A stretch of 27,184 nt of DNA, taken from Theodoxus fluviatilis. Its lineage: Eukaryota > Mollusca > Gastropoda > Cycloneritida > Neritidae. The stretch is taken from positions 1-27,184 of the forward strand of contig JAWQFJ010016913.1 of NCBI GenBank assembly GCA_034096865.1, read 5' to 3'. The notes under the pieces were generated by a model. That model saw only the letters and a list, made by a program, of their open reading frames with translations, was not told the DNA's origin and searched no databases. The position numbers and the translations under genes are program-made. Within the stretch, counting starts at the first letter, position 1. Each line of letters starts with the position of its first letter. This document shows positions 1-10,230 of the stretch, in pieces.

Positions 1-75
1 TACACCATCCTGCAGTTAACATTATGGAAGAGGGTGATGCAGTGACGGCCTGGTAGATGGTTCGAGCAGGCAAGG

Positions 76-77
<2 letters not shown>

Positions 78-143
<66 letters not shown>
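78..143. repeat. (TAA)n microsatellite, LINE 3' tail
   Basis: About 22 uninterrupted TAA units. Read on the minus strand this is an (ATT)n tract directly following the 3' untranslated region of the LINE fragment at 144-580. It is best explained as that element's 3' terminal repeat tail rather than an independent microsatellite; many L2/CR1-like elements end in short tandem repeats. Confidence 0.9.
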
Positions 144-339
144 AGACTATTTGTACGCACATACCTTCCCTAATAGGCAAGCTCATGGCGTTTACAATGA
201 AAAGTCACACTCATACAAAGCATTCCAACACTCGCACACTGTACAGTTGAAATAAAAGAAAATTAAATACAATACAATTAATTAAATAGCAGGCAATAAA
301 CAAAACACGAAACATAAAAGAGGCGCCTTGTGAAGCACT

Positions 340-575
340 TCACTGCTCGTCAGGAAAGACTGACCGGAACAGGTGTGTCTTGAGGGAGGTTTTGAACTGG
401 GACATGGAATCAGAGTGCGGACAGGGAAAGGTAGGCTATTCCACGTTAAAGGGCCGATGTAAGAAAAAGCTCGCTGTTCTTGGGTTTTCTTTTTGCGACG
501 GGGGACATTTAACGTTTTGGTGTCTGCAGCTGAACGGTTATTTCTAGCGGGGGTGTAGACAATGAGAATTTCACA
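340..575 (-). pseudogene. LINE ORF2 C-terminal remnant, frameshifted
   Basis: Minus-strand translation gives the typical C-terminal tail of L2/CR1-group ORF2 proteins: VYTPARNNRSAADT, then a basic RRKKKTQEQRAFSY segment, then GPLTWNSLP, then, after a one-base frame change, FKTSLKTHLFRSVF and a stop. The frame change lies near 411-421, between the WNSLP block and the FKTSLKTHLF block. The blocks 'YTPxR', 'RAFSY', 'WNSLP' and 'LKTHLF' occur in the same order and spacing as in the fragment at 3685-3921. There is no reverse transcriptase or endonuclease domain here, so it is a dead copy. Confidence 0.75.
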
Positions 576-580
576 ATGAG

Positions 581-1559
581 ACGGCTTGCCTCTCCCCCTT
601 CACTCCACCCCCCACAACCCCAGGACTGCAGTAGACGCAAAGGTGGTGGCATCATGCTTCTTCTTTATTTATTTTTTCCATAGAATCCCTCCCGCACGAA
701 GAACGTTTATTCTCTTTCTACAGTCGAAGTCTCACGCTCGTTTGCCGCTTTTGAGATTCTGATATAGGCCGTATGCATGAGAAGGAATGAAAATTCCTTA
801 TGAGCAAGATTTTATGCTAATTACTTTCGAAGTTACGTCAGACGTTATTTGCTATGCATGCGCGATGAGTTGCATTGTAGTTGAGACTGTAGAGGTATGT
901 AGTAACTAACTAGGGGAATCCCGGGAATCCCGTCTGAGTGCGCATGTGCAAGCGTCTTTGGCTGTCGTCTGCTTGTTGGCAGATAACATATTATGTGCAC
1001 GTGCAAGTCCTCGTGCAACTCATCTACAGTTACCAATATTTCATGGCGATGAAATATACACATATTGTATATTTCTCCATCATCGAACGCATCAAGCGGA
1101 TTCGTGCGGTCGATGTTCTGCCCCGTCTCCTTCGTTGCAGTTGCCGATCAAACACGCACGTGAACGCTGTCATCTTTCGTGTTGTCATAATTCTACGTTC
1201 TCGCTCCAGCCTCAGGTAGCACTTTACCCACCAAACTCGTGAAACCCTGGCCTACGTCGACACACATTTCCTCGTTTACAAAATAATGCAATTTAATCTG
1301 AACGGTGTTTTTATAACACCAGTGCAATTTAAATGTATCGTTTTCATGGCATCAGATAAAACTAGCTTTGTACACAAATGACAATGCCAACAGATACTTG
1401 GGCGTGTAGGTGCGTCGACCCGTATTTACCTTTTTAAAATGTAGGAGCTTTCACGACGTATTGATGATTCAACATACAGCTTTGATAAATTAATGTTGTT
1501 CATAGTTTACATTTTCTACAGATGGGTTTCTTGTATGCCAGTACATGTATACAGCGTTT
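581..1559. other. No gene seen
   Basis: Roughly 980 bp without a supported gene. Open stretches on both strands are under 100 codons, overlap each other in different frames and show no recognisable domain. Part of the right end (about 1250-1559) may be 3' untranslated sequence of the adjacent minus-strand LINE, but no poly-A or tandem tail marks its end. Confidence 0.6.
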
Positions 1560-1589
1560 TCTGTGCGAACAGTAGACAGCAATGGCGGC

Positions 1590-3684
1590 TTAACTCTCTG
1601 TTACTACGGTCGTGCTCATGGGTCCTGGCTGAAGTAGAAGTAGGGTTGTTTTACTATCTCTGAGCTTCTTCATATTAAGAAAGCTCAGGTATCGTTCTTG
1701 AAAGTGCCTATTCTTGAAGGAAGCATACCATGAATATCTGTCACTGTTACAATGTCTTTCATCCCATGACTGAAGATAGCAATCACACATTCTTTGTTTC
1801 AGTTGTTTTAGAAAACTCTTTTCGTTACCTACGCCACCATTCAACCATACATATGCAAAACCCAATTTAGACAAAGTATATTTCACCATACAAACCCAGT
1901 TTTTGTTTTCAGGGATATTGGAATTGAGTAGCATAGCATATGCCTGTTTAGGTAATCTTAGTTGTGACATTCTTGACAATCTTAACCAATATTTAATAAC
2001 TCTGATAGAACTATTAATAACAAGTGGGAATCTACCAAGGTCGCCGTATATGAAGTGGTTAGGTGCCTTAGAATTGAGCCCGAGAAACCTCTTGCACGCG
2101 AACACATGTACTCTTTCGATTGCTATTTGGTTTCCAAGACCCCATATTTCGGCACCGTATAACAAAGATGATTGCACCTGGGCATCAAAGAGTTTAAGGA
2201 AAACCTTTGGATTAATATTGTGGAGCGACCACATTGCTTTCATAATCTGAACAGTTTTTTGTTTGCCTTTGATGGATGCTTCTTCGACTGACGCACTTTC
2301 TGACAGCTTCGTGGTAAATATGCAGCCTAAGTATTTATACCTATTTACCACTTCTATCCTCGTTTGGTTGAGATGCCATTTTTCGCCCTCTGCTAAATAT
2401 CCCCCTCTTCTGAACACCATCACTTTAGTTTTGTCAGAGTTCACTTGTAGTCCAAGGTCCGCTGCTACGCATGCTAGAGAGTTGATTTGATTTTGTAGCC
2501 CAGTTGGCGTAGTAGACACCAGTGCAATGTCATCAGCAAAAAGTAGAGCAAATACCTCACTAGTGCCCGGAAGCATCTGCACTCCGTGCTTACCATGCGC
2601 TCGGACGTAGTCAGCCACAGTGTTGATGTAAATAAGGAAGATGGAAGTGCTCTCTTTGGCCCCCTGTTTTACACCAGCAGGACAGGAGAAAAACTCCGAA
2701 TTTTCGTGTTGCCACCTGACACAGGATTGCACATTCATGTACATAGCTTTTATCATATTAATAAATTTAGTTGATAGGCCAATATTTTGCATTATTCTCC
2801 AAAGATGGTCGCGATTGACTGAATCAAAGGCTTTTCTAAAGTCTACGAAGGCCACATATAATTTACCACGACCATGTCCATAAACATGCTTCATTATCAT
2901 GGAATGCAAGGTGAAAATATGGTCTACTGTTGAGTGGTCTGGCCGGAATCCGGCTTGCTCTGGACATAGTTTTCTCTCGATTTCTAACCAAGTACGAAGA
3001 CGTCTTGCTAAAATAGAGGAAAACATTTTGCTAAGGATGGGCAATAGAGAAATTCCCCTGTAGTTATCAGGGTCCAATTTGCTTCCCTTTTTATGAATTG
3101 GTATTATGACTGACTGTGACCAAAGTTTGGGATAATACTGACTGTCAAACAAAGTATTGAACAACCTCGTGAGGAATGGAATGATCTTGTCACCCGCTAT
3201 CTTAAAACACTCACCAGGGATCCCGTCGAGACCAGCCGCCTTCCCTGCTTTAATGCTCTGGATAGCCGACTTTATTTCAGTTACACTGATTGGAGCGTCA
3301 AGGTCGGGAATTTGGATACAGACATCTACCTCAGGGATTATCTCATCTTGGCTAGTGTTTGTCCTAAACATGTTCTCGAAATAATCTTTCCAAATGTTCA
3401 TTTTAATGTCCGCGAGTGGGGCTGCCTTGCGAGTTGCATTTTGTATCATACTCCAGAATTCCTTTGAGTTGTTTAAATTTTCTAATAGATAGCGACTTAT
3501 GGCAGTACTGTGTTCGGTTTTCTTTTGGCGAATGAGGAATTTGTAAAGTCGTCTGCAAAATATATACTTTTCTTTATCAAATGGTAGCTTACTTTTCCTG
3601 TAGCGGTTTAAAGCCCTGTTTGCCTCGCGTCTAGCTTCCCTACAATCGGTATCAAACCAAGCTTTTTGATTTTCACGAGCAACT
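1590..3684 (-). pseudogene. LINE ORF2, linker plus reverse transcriptase
   Basis: This is the C-terminal two thirds of ORF2. The frame is open from the insertion edge at 3684 to a stop at 1590, about 700 codons. It begins with the linker ARENQKAWFDTDCREARR, whose tryptophan-phenylalanine-aspartate/cysteine pattern is typical of the region before LINE reverse transcriptases. Reverse transcriptase blocks follow: IPIHKKGS with NYRGISLLP, GFRPDHSTVDHIF, the catalytic FVDFRKAFD, GVKQGA, the catalytic LFADDIAL, GLQVNSDKTKVM and YKYLGCIF. The catalytic aspartates (one in FVDF, two in FADD) are all present. GVKQGA replaces the more usual GVRQGC. A thumb and C-terminal region ends at 1590. An ATG at 3449 lies inside the domain boundary and is not the true start, since protein signal continues upstream of it. 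The final residues diverge from what I expect of the family, so the stop may be premature. Confidence 0.9.
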
Positions 3685-3921
3685 GCCTATCTCTCTGATC
3701 TGGTCTCTCTGTACACCCCTTCTCGCTCACTCCGCTCTTCTGCTGACACCCGACTCCTCCGCCAAGGTCGCTTCAAGCGCAGAACTCATGGCTTTCGCTC
3801 TTTCTCATACTATGGCCCTCAACTGTGGAATTCTCTCCCTCACAATATCCGACACTCTACCTCCATCTCTTCCTTCAAATCCAACCTCAAAACCTACCTT
3901 TTTCAGCAATATTACTTGTGA
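3685..3921 (+). pseudogene. LINE ORF2 C-terminal fragment
   Basis: An open frame of 78 codons with no start, entering at the insertion edge and ending at TGA 3919-3921. It reads LSDLVSLYTPSRSLRSSADT, then an arginine-rich segment, FRSFSYYGPQLWNSLP, SSFKSNLKTYLF and a short tail. These are the same C-terminal blocks as in the minus-strand fragment at 340-575, but this copy has no frameshift and is therefore probably younger. It lacks all catalytic domains because of 5' truncation. Confidence 0.8.
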
Positions 3922-4169
3922 ATTCGTTGGAATCCTGCCGCAACCCCCCCCTCCTCTACCCCCACGTACATCTTGACATCTGTGTAAATATTTGTATAGT
4001 ATATTGTCAGTCTGACTGTGTACATCTGAATGCATGTGTTTGACTATGACTGGATGACTAAATGTATAGACTGTGTATTGTATGTTTATTTTGTATATGT
4101 ATGTATATATGTTACGCACTTAGAACCTCGGGAAAGGCGCTTTATAAATACAATAAATTATTATTAACT
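3685..4169 (+). mobile_element. 5'-truncated LINE inserted into the host LINE
   Basis: A plus-strand LINE 3' end of 485 bp, counting one copy of the flanking AACT. It holds an ORF2 C-terminal fragment (3685-3921), a 3' untranslated region and the ending GGCGCTTTATAAATAC followed by AATAAATTATTATTA, typical of L2/CR1-like tails. AACT occurs at 3681-3684 and again at 4166-4169, and is a candidate 4-bp target-site duplication. The host ORF2 on the minus strand resumes in the same frame on the other side once 485 bp are removed (1706 minus 485 is 1221, divisible by three). This shows that a younger element landed in the older one. Alternatives such as two unrelated fragments lying side by side would not predict this frame agreement. 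Confidence 0.85.
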
Positions 4170-5231
4170 CCGCTACTAGTCTTGAAATCTTTCTTCATGC
4201 ATTCTATGCACGGAATCAGACTATCCATGAATATTTTTAAAGCGTCATCAGCTGAATTTTGCAAGGCGTCTGATGCTCTAATTAGTTGGTCAGTGAAATC
4301 CTTGTGGCTAATGTTCTGAACAAATTCATCTGCTTTGGTGGGATTCCACCTTATCAAGGAAACAGTCCTGGTTGTATTTTTACTTTTACCAATTAGGGAT
4401 TTTGTTCCTAACGATATTTCAAGTGGCATATGATCCGACTCAATACGATGGGCTACTTTCATATCTATAGTATAATTTAGCATATTAGCCGACACAAGAC
4501 AATAATCAATAACACTTTCTCCGTGTGGAGATACGTACGTCGTACGTCCCTCGTAGTCACTGGTTGTGCATCCATTTAAAATACACAGGTGGTATACTTT
4601 GCAGAGGTTAATCAGAATGGACCCAAACTGGTTGACCGTGTTATCTTGCGATCGCCTAGGCAATATCAAGTGCTCGCACATACATTCTCTGACACCGTTT
4701 TCTTCATTATGTTCATCCTCAGCCTCCAAATGAAGACACCAATGACCGACCCTTGCGTTTAAATCGCCACATACTAAGAGCGTAGCTTCTGGGAAGCGTT
4801 CTTGTACCTCCAGAATAATATCTTCTAGTAAGTACAAATTGCTTGACACTCTCTTATCATCATAATATGACGAATCGCATGGTGGGGCGTAGACACAGAT
4901 GACAATGATTGGTTTCCGACTTTTTAGGTGAAAAACTAACGCATTGTCATATTGGGTCCGTATCTCAGAAATACAGGAAGCAAAACGTTTCTGAACGAGA
5001 ACAACCACTCCTCCAGATCTCCTTCCCTGAACAGACAGTTCTTTTTCCGGGGGAATGGAACGAAACATAATTGTCAAAATAAATGGAAAAATCAAAAGTG
5101 TCAGTTGTAAATGTCTCGAGAAAACAACAGATATCAAACTCATATGCGTATTCAAGGAAACCAGGTTCTTGAAGCCGCGAACTTAACCCATTACTGTTCC
5201 AACACAAAACGCGGAGATTGATTTCCTCCAT
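4166..5231 (-). pseudogene. LINE ORF2, APE-like endonuclease half, frameshifted
   Basis: This is the N-terminal part of the host LINE ORF2. The most plausible start is the ATG at 5231-5229, giving MEEINLRVLCWNSNGL with the endonuclease motif WNxNGL right after it, followed by FDICCFLETF. The frame then changes at a run of five A (plus strand T 5042-5046) and continues as SGGVVVLVQKRF, VICVYAPP, LLVCGDLNARVG, SVIDYCLVS and ESDHMPLEISL. These cover the asparagine, glutamate, DxN, D and SDH motifs expected of APE-type LINE endonucleases, which nick the target DNA for reverse transcription. The reading frame runs to 4170 and then into the plus-strand insertion, so a few foreign codons end the apparent protein at 4142. 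Apart from the single frame change, no stop is seen in this half. Confidence 0.85.
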
Positions 5232-5306
5232 GCTGGGTGCCTGCCCCTTTCTACAACCCCGGTTCACATTTCTGCACAAAGTAGGTAATGGGCGGTGGCC
5301 CCACCA

Positions 5307-5531
5307 TCAGGTAGAAGTGCTCCCCTGACTCTTTTCGATAGAGGTCAAAGGACGCCTCAACCTCCCATCCCACACAGACGGTGGTTCAGACCCTACAGCT
5401 CTTTCCAGTGGTGGATCATCTTCCGCCCCGCTCACAAAGTCTTCGCTAGCTGAATCCTCTGTGGGCGATGTGTCATGCTCTTGCTCGTCTCGTGCCAGAG
5501 TGTGCTGTGCAGCAACCCTCCCGGGCTCCAT
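5307..5531 (-). pseudogene. Possible LINE ORF1 C-terminal remnant
   Basis: An open frame of 74 codons on the minus strand, starting at an ATG at 5531-5529 and ending 75 bp upstream of the likely ORF2 start. The product is acidic and low in complexity, with segments such as DEQEHDTSPTEDSASEDF and VSGAEDDPPLERAV. It has no zinc knuckle or other domain that would prove ORF1. Position and strand make it a candidate ORF1 tail or 5' leader of the LINE. The frame continues upstream only into the GA repeat, which shows that any longer ORF1 has been lost or replaced. Confidence 0.3.
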
Positions 5532-6180
<649 letters not shown>

Positions 6181-6186
6181 ATACAT

Positions 6187-6187
<1 letters not shown>

Positions 6188-6233
<46 letters not shown>
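6188..6233. repeat. (CA)n microsatellite
   Basis: About 23 CA units. They are followed to about 6380 by degenerate ACAGAC-like sequence that probably shares an origin with the neighbouring tetranucleotide array. Confidence 0.93.
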
Positions 6234-6235
<2 letters not shown>

Positions 6236-6380
6236 GTGACGTACAGACAAACCCATAGACACACCGACAGACGTACAGACGCACAGATGGACACTCAGAC
6301 AGACACACAGACAGACATAAAGTTAGCCACACAGACATATACACTGACTTGCACACAGACTGGCACACAGAGAAAAACAA

Positions 6381-7070
6381 AACCGCCATTTTCCATTGCT
6401 ACAGCAACGTAAGAAAGCCTTACCAACTAAATATATCACGTCATGTGTTTCGGTCCGACACACAGCCATTACATTTTGATGCTTTTCGATCACTCAGAAT
6501 ACTTCAAATCAGTAACTCATTCACACAGAATGAAAGAACGAATGTATGAGTGAATGAGATTTACGACCTATCGGCCTTTATAATGCTATGTAATGCCACT
6601 AATAACAAAATCACTAGAACTATCGAATAGTTCGAATTAGATCAAGTCACGATTTGCCTCGTAAACTGTCTTTTACGAATGGCGTTGGCAAACGCGGTGT
6701 GTCTACACTTGCCTCCATCCTTCAGGGGGGAAGGGAGCGATCCACAAACCCACGTGGCTGTAAAGTAACATTCATGCAACAAATGCGCCGGTTCCGTGAC
6801 GCCCGTGAGTTTGTTGAAAGTCCGTCTTGCTTCAGATAAACACTTGGAGGAGAGATTTCCTACGACTATGGATACGCAAACCAAAGCGACCCAAAAGGCA
6901 TTTCCGATCTCTTTTGGACTGTTCGCTGTAATCATACGCAACGCATAATCAGTCAGTCCTTGTAATAAATCCATTTCCAAAACCAGACACTCTTATCTTT
7001 TTCGTCCCAGTTTTGATACCGACTCCTGTATGGTGACGACAATCCCTTTAGATTCATACTTAAAACGCCC
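6381..7070. other. No gene seen
   Basis: About 690 bp of unique-looking DNA. A minus-strand open stretch of about 110 codons (6980-6642) shows no recognisable domain, no compositional sign of coding and no splice context that I can defend. Confidence 0.55.
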
Positions 7071-7710
7071 TTTGGATTGCAATGGATTGCATTGGATTGC
7101 TATGGATTGTAATGGATTGCAATGGATTGCAATGGATTGCATTGGATTGCATTGGATTGCAATGGATTGCAATGGATTGCATCGGATTGCTATGGATTGC
7201 AATGGATTGCAATGGATTGCAATGGATTGCAATGGATTGCTTTGGATTGCAATGGATTGCATTGGATTGCTATGGATTGTAATGGATTGCAATGGATTGC
7301 AATGGATTGCATTGGATTGCAATGGATTGCATTGGATTGCAATGGATCGCATTGGGTTGCATTGGATTGCATTGGATTGCAATGGATTGCATTGGATTGC
7401 AATGGATCGCATTGGGTTGCATTGGATTGCATTGGATAACAATGGATTGCATTGGATAACAATGGATCGCATTGGGTTGCATTGGATTGCATTGGATAAC
7501 AATGGATTGCATTGGATTGCATTGGATTGCATTGGGTTGCATTGGATTGCATTGGATTGCATTGGATTGCATTGGATTGCAATGGATTGCATTGGATTGC
7601 AATGGATCGCATTGGGTTGCATTGGATTGCATTGGATAACAATGGATTGCATTGGATTGCATTGGATTGCAATGGATTGCATTGGATTGCAATGGATCGC
7701 ATTGAATTGC
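7071..7710. repeat. 10-bp minisatellite, 64 units
   Basis: Sixty-four contiguous decamers of the type ATTGGATTGC or AATGGATTGC, with every unit boundary on the same ten-base register from 7071 to 7710 and no insertion or deletion. Point variants include AATGGATCGC, ATTGGGTTGC and ATTGGATAAC. The block AATGGATCGC-ATTGGGTTGC recurs at 7341, 7401, 7461 and 7601, giving a local 60-bp higher-order repeat. The unit has no stop in most frames, so both strands show open frames of over 200 codons with a repeated NGLQWIAMDC or CNPMQSNAIQ pattern. These follow from the repeat and are not evidence of a protein. Confidence 0.95.
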
Positions 7711-8339
7711 ATATCCTTAGTCTGGGAAACGCCCCTCAGGTTTTGTATTTCTCCTTCTGCTTAAGAACAGCGACAGCAGCTGCTTGAGTAGCCTCACTGC
7801 GGCAAGCCTCCAATCACATCACAAGCACCGTGGGTTCAAAAGCCAGAAGGCCAAAAAAGATATAGTTGTGGCAAAAGAAAAAGAGGGTCGGTAGCTGGGC
7901 AGGTCTAACTTTTTGGTGGGGATGGGTGGGGGGAAAATCCCTTCTTGTGAAACATGTTAGTCCACTGTCATAGGAGCTGCTCGACTGTACATCTTCTTTG
8001 ACTTATAAGGTTGAATAAAATTAAGGTATTGTAATGACTGTGAAAGTGTGACTAAAAATGTATCGGATATTCCAGACTTGTCGGATTTACCCATTTCCCT
8101 CAGAACATGTCTATAAAATGCATTAAATTCGAGGTATCAGAAAAGAGCACATGCCGTTCATTTTTAAAGAAAACATATTGCATGATAGCAGACTAGCACG
8201 GAAAATGACACCAGAATTGTTACACTTCATGTACTTGTTCGCAATTTAGCACGAAAACAATGTGTTTTCTCTGTATTCGCACCCACAAATATCCCCAATA
8301 TCACGCTTGACTGGATCTCCTTGTCTTATAAGACGTTTA
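7711..8339. other. No gene seen
   Basis: About 630 bp between two minisatellites. There is no open frame of note, no clear splice pattern and no transposon terminus that I recognise. The right end (from about 8320) grades into the TTGTCTG-rich 35-bp array. Confidence 0.55.
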
Positions 8340-9850
8340 CTTGTCTGTTTGACTGGTAGCCAAGTGTGGTAATGCTTGTCTGTTTGACTTGTATCTGAGT
8401 GTGGTGATGCTTGTCTGACTAGTAGTTGAGTGTGGTGATGCTTGTCTGTCTGACTAGTAGTTGAGTGTGGTGATGCCTGTCTGTTTGACTAGTAGTTGAG
8501 TGTGGTGATGCTTGTCTGTTTGACTAGTAGTTGAGTGTGGTGATGCTTGTCTGTTTGAATAGTAGTTGAGTGTGGTGATGCTTGTTGAGTGTGGTGATGC
8601 TTGTCTGTCTTACTAGTAGTCAAGTGTGGTGGGGTTTGTCTGTTTGTCTAGTAGTTGAGTGTGGTGATGCTTGTCTGTCCAACTAGTAGTTGAGTGTGGT
8701 GATGCTTGTCTGTTTGACTAGTAGTTGAGTGTGGTGATGCTTGTCTGATTGACTAGTAGTTCAGTGTGGTGATGTTTGTCTGACTAGTAGTAGAGTGTGG
8801 TGATGCTTGTCTGTCTTACTAGTAGTTGAGTGTGGTGAGGTTTGTCTGTTTGACAAGTAGTTGAGTGTGGTGATGCTTGTCTGGCTAGTAATTGAGTGTG
8901 GTATTGTTTATCTGACTTGTAGTTGAGTGTGGTTATGCTTGTCTGTTTGTCTAGTAGTTGAGTGTGGTGATGCTTGTCTGACTAGTAGTTGAGTGTGGTA
9001 ACGTTTATCTGACTTGTAGTTGAGTGTGGTGATGTTTGTCTGTTTGAGTAGTAGTTGCGTGCGGTGATGTTTGTCTGTCTGACTAGTAGTTCAGTGTGGT
9101 AATGTTTGTCTGACTAGAAGTTGAGTGTGGTAATGTTTGTCTGACTAGTAGTTGATAGTGATGCTTGTCTGTCTGACTAGCAGTTGAGTGTGGTGATGCT
9201 TGTCTGTCTGACTTGCAGTTGAGTGTGGTAATGTCTGTCTGATTAATAGTTGAGTGTGGTGATGCTTGTCTGCTTGACTAGTAATTGAGTGTGGTAATGT
9301 TTGTCTCTCTGACTAGTAGTTGAGTGTGGTAATGTTTGTCTGACTAGTAGTAGAGTGTGGTGATGCTTATCTGTCTGACTAGTAGTTGAGTGTGGTGATG
9401 CTTGTCTGTTTGACTAGTAGTTGAGTGTGGTAATGTTTGTCTGACTAGTAGTTGAGTGTGGTGATGCTTGTGTGTTTGACTAGTAGTTGAGTGTGGTAAT
9501 GTCTGTCTGACTAGTAGTTGAGTGTGGTGATGCTTGTCTGTTTGACTAGTAGTTGAGTGTGGTAATGTTTGTCTGTCTGACTAGTAGTTGAGTGTGGTGA
9601 TGCTTGTCTGTCTGACTAGCAGTTGAGTGTCGTGATGCTTGTCTGTTTGACTAGTAGTTGAGTGTGGTAATGTTTGTCTGACTAGTAGTTGAGTGTGGTG
9701 ATGCTCGTTTGTCTGACTAGTAGTTGAGTGTGGTAATGTTTGTCTGTCTGACTAGTAGTTGGTGGTGATGCTTGTTTGTCTGACTAGTAGTTGAGTGTGG
9801 TAATGTTTGTCTGCCTGACTAGTAGTTGGTGGTGATGCTTGTCTGTCTGT

Positions 9851-10230
9851 CTAGTAGTTGAGTGTGGTAATGTTTATCTGTCTGACTAGCAGTTGAATGT
9901 GGTAATTTTTGTCTGTCTGACTAGTAATTGGTGGTGATGCTTGTTTGTCTGACTAGTAGTTGAGTGTGGTAATGTTTGTCTGTCTGACTAGTAGTTGGTG
10001 GTGATGCTTGTCTGTCTGTCTAGTAGTTGAGTGTGGTAATGTTTATCTGTCTGACTAGCAGTTGAATGTGGTAATTTTTGTCTGTCTGACTAGTAGTTGG
10101 TGGTGATGCTTGTCTGTCTGTCTAGTAGTTGAGTGTGGTAATGTTTATCTGTCTGACTAGCAGTTGAATGTGGTAATTTTTGTCTGTCTGACTAGTAATT
10201 GGTGGTGATGCTTGTCTGTCTGACTAGCAG
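9851..10230. repeat. Higher-order repeat inside the 35-bp array (left)
   Basis: A multi-unit block containing AATGTTTATCTG, then GCAGTTGAATGTGGTAATTT, then the shortened TAGTTGGTGGTGATGC unit occurs three times. It starts at about 9851, 10020 and 10122, with offsets of 169 and 102 bp, so copies of different length were amplified. Confidence 0.8.

Larger units (their letters stand above)
78..580 (-). mobile_element. 5'-truncated LINE, 3' end fragment
   Basis: On the minus strand the segment holds, in order, the last roughly 80 codons of a LINE ORF2, a TGA stop at 342-340, a 3' untranslated region of about 195 bp rich in A and T, and an (ATT)n tail. The 5' part of the element is missing, as is usual after target-primed reverse transcription. 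Its C-terminal protein signature is shared with the separate plus-strand LINE fragment at 3685-4169, so both belong to one broad lineage, though their 3' untranslated regions differ. The left limit is set by the tail. The right limit, near 580, is only where recognisable coding similarity fades, and I could not define a target-site duplication. Confidence 0.75.
1560..5531 (-). mobile_element. APE-type non-LTR retrotransposon (LINE), interrupted
   Basis: A long minus-strand LINE reading 5' to 3' from about 5531 down to about 1560. It has a possible acidic ORF1 tail (5531-5307), then ORF2 with an apurinic-like endonuclease (5231-4166), a linker and a reverse transcriptase (3684-1590). The domain order and the C-terminal block with LLYGAEIWGL and IKYWLRLSRM suit an I/Jockey-group element, perhaps the Nimb-like lineage; the clade is inferred from remembered motifs. 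It is interrupted by a younger plus-strand LINE fragment (3685-4169) and carries one further frameshift near 5042-5046. The 5' end merges into GA and CAGA repeats. The 3' end has no clear tail, so the true boundaries are uncertain. Confidence 0.85.

Noticed and set aside
6642..6980. Minus-strand open frame of about 112 codons
   Set aside because: No recognisable motif, no supporting splice sites and no coding-like context.
7030..7764. Open frames of over 200 codons across the decamer array on both strands
   Set aside because: The 10-bp unit gives a 30-base codon cycle without stops; the peptides are pure repeat and both strands are open.
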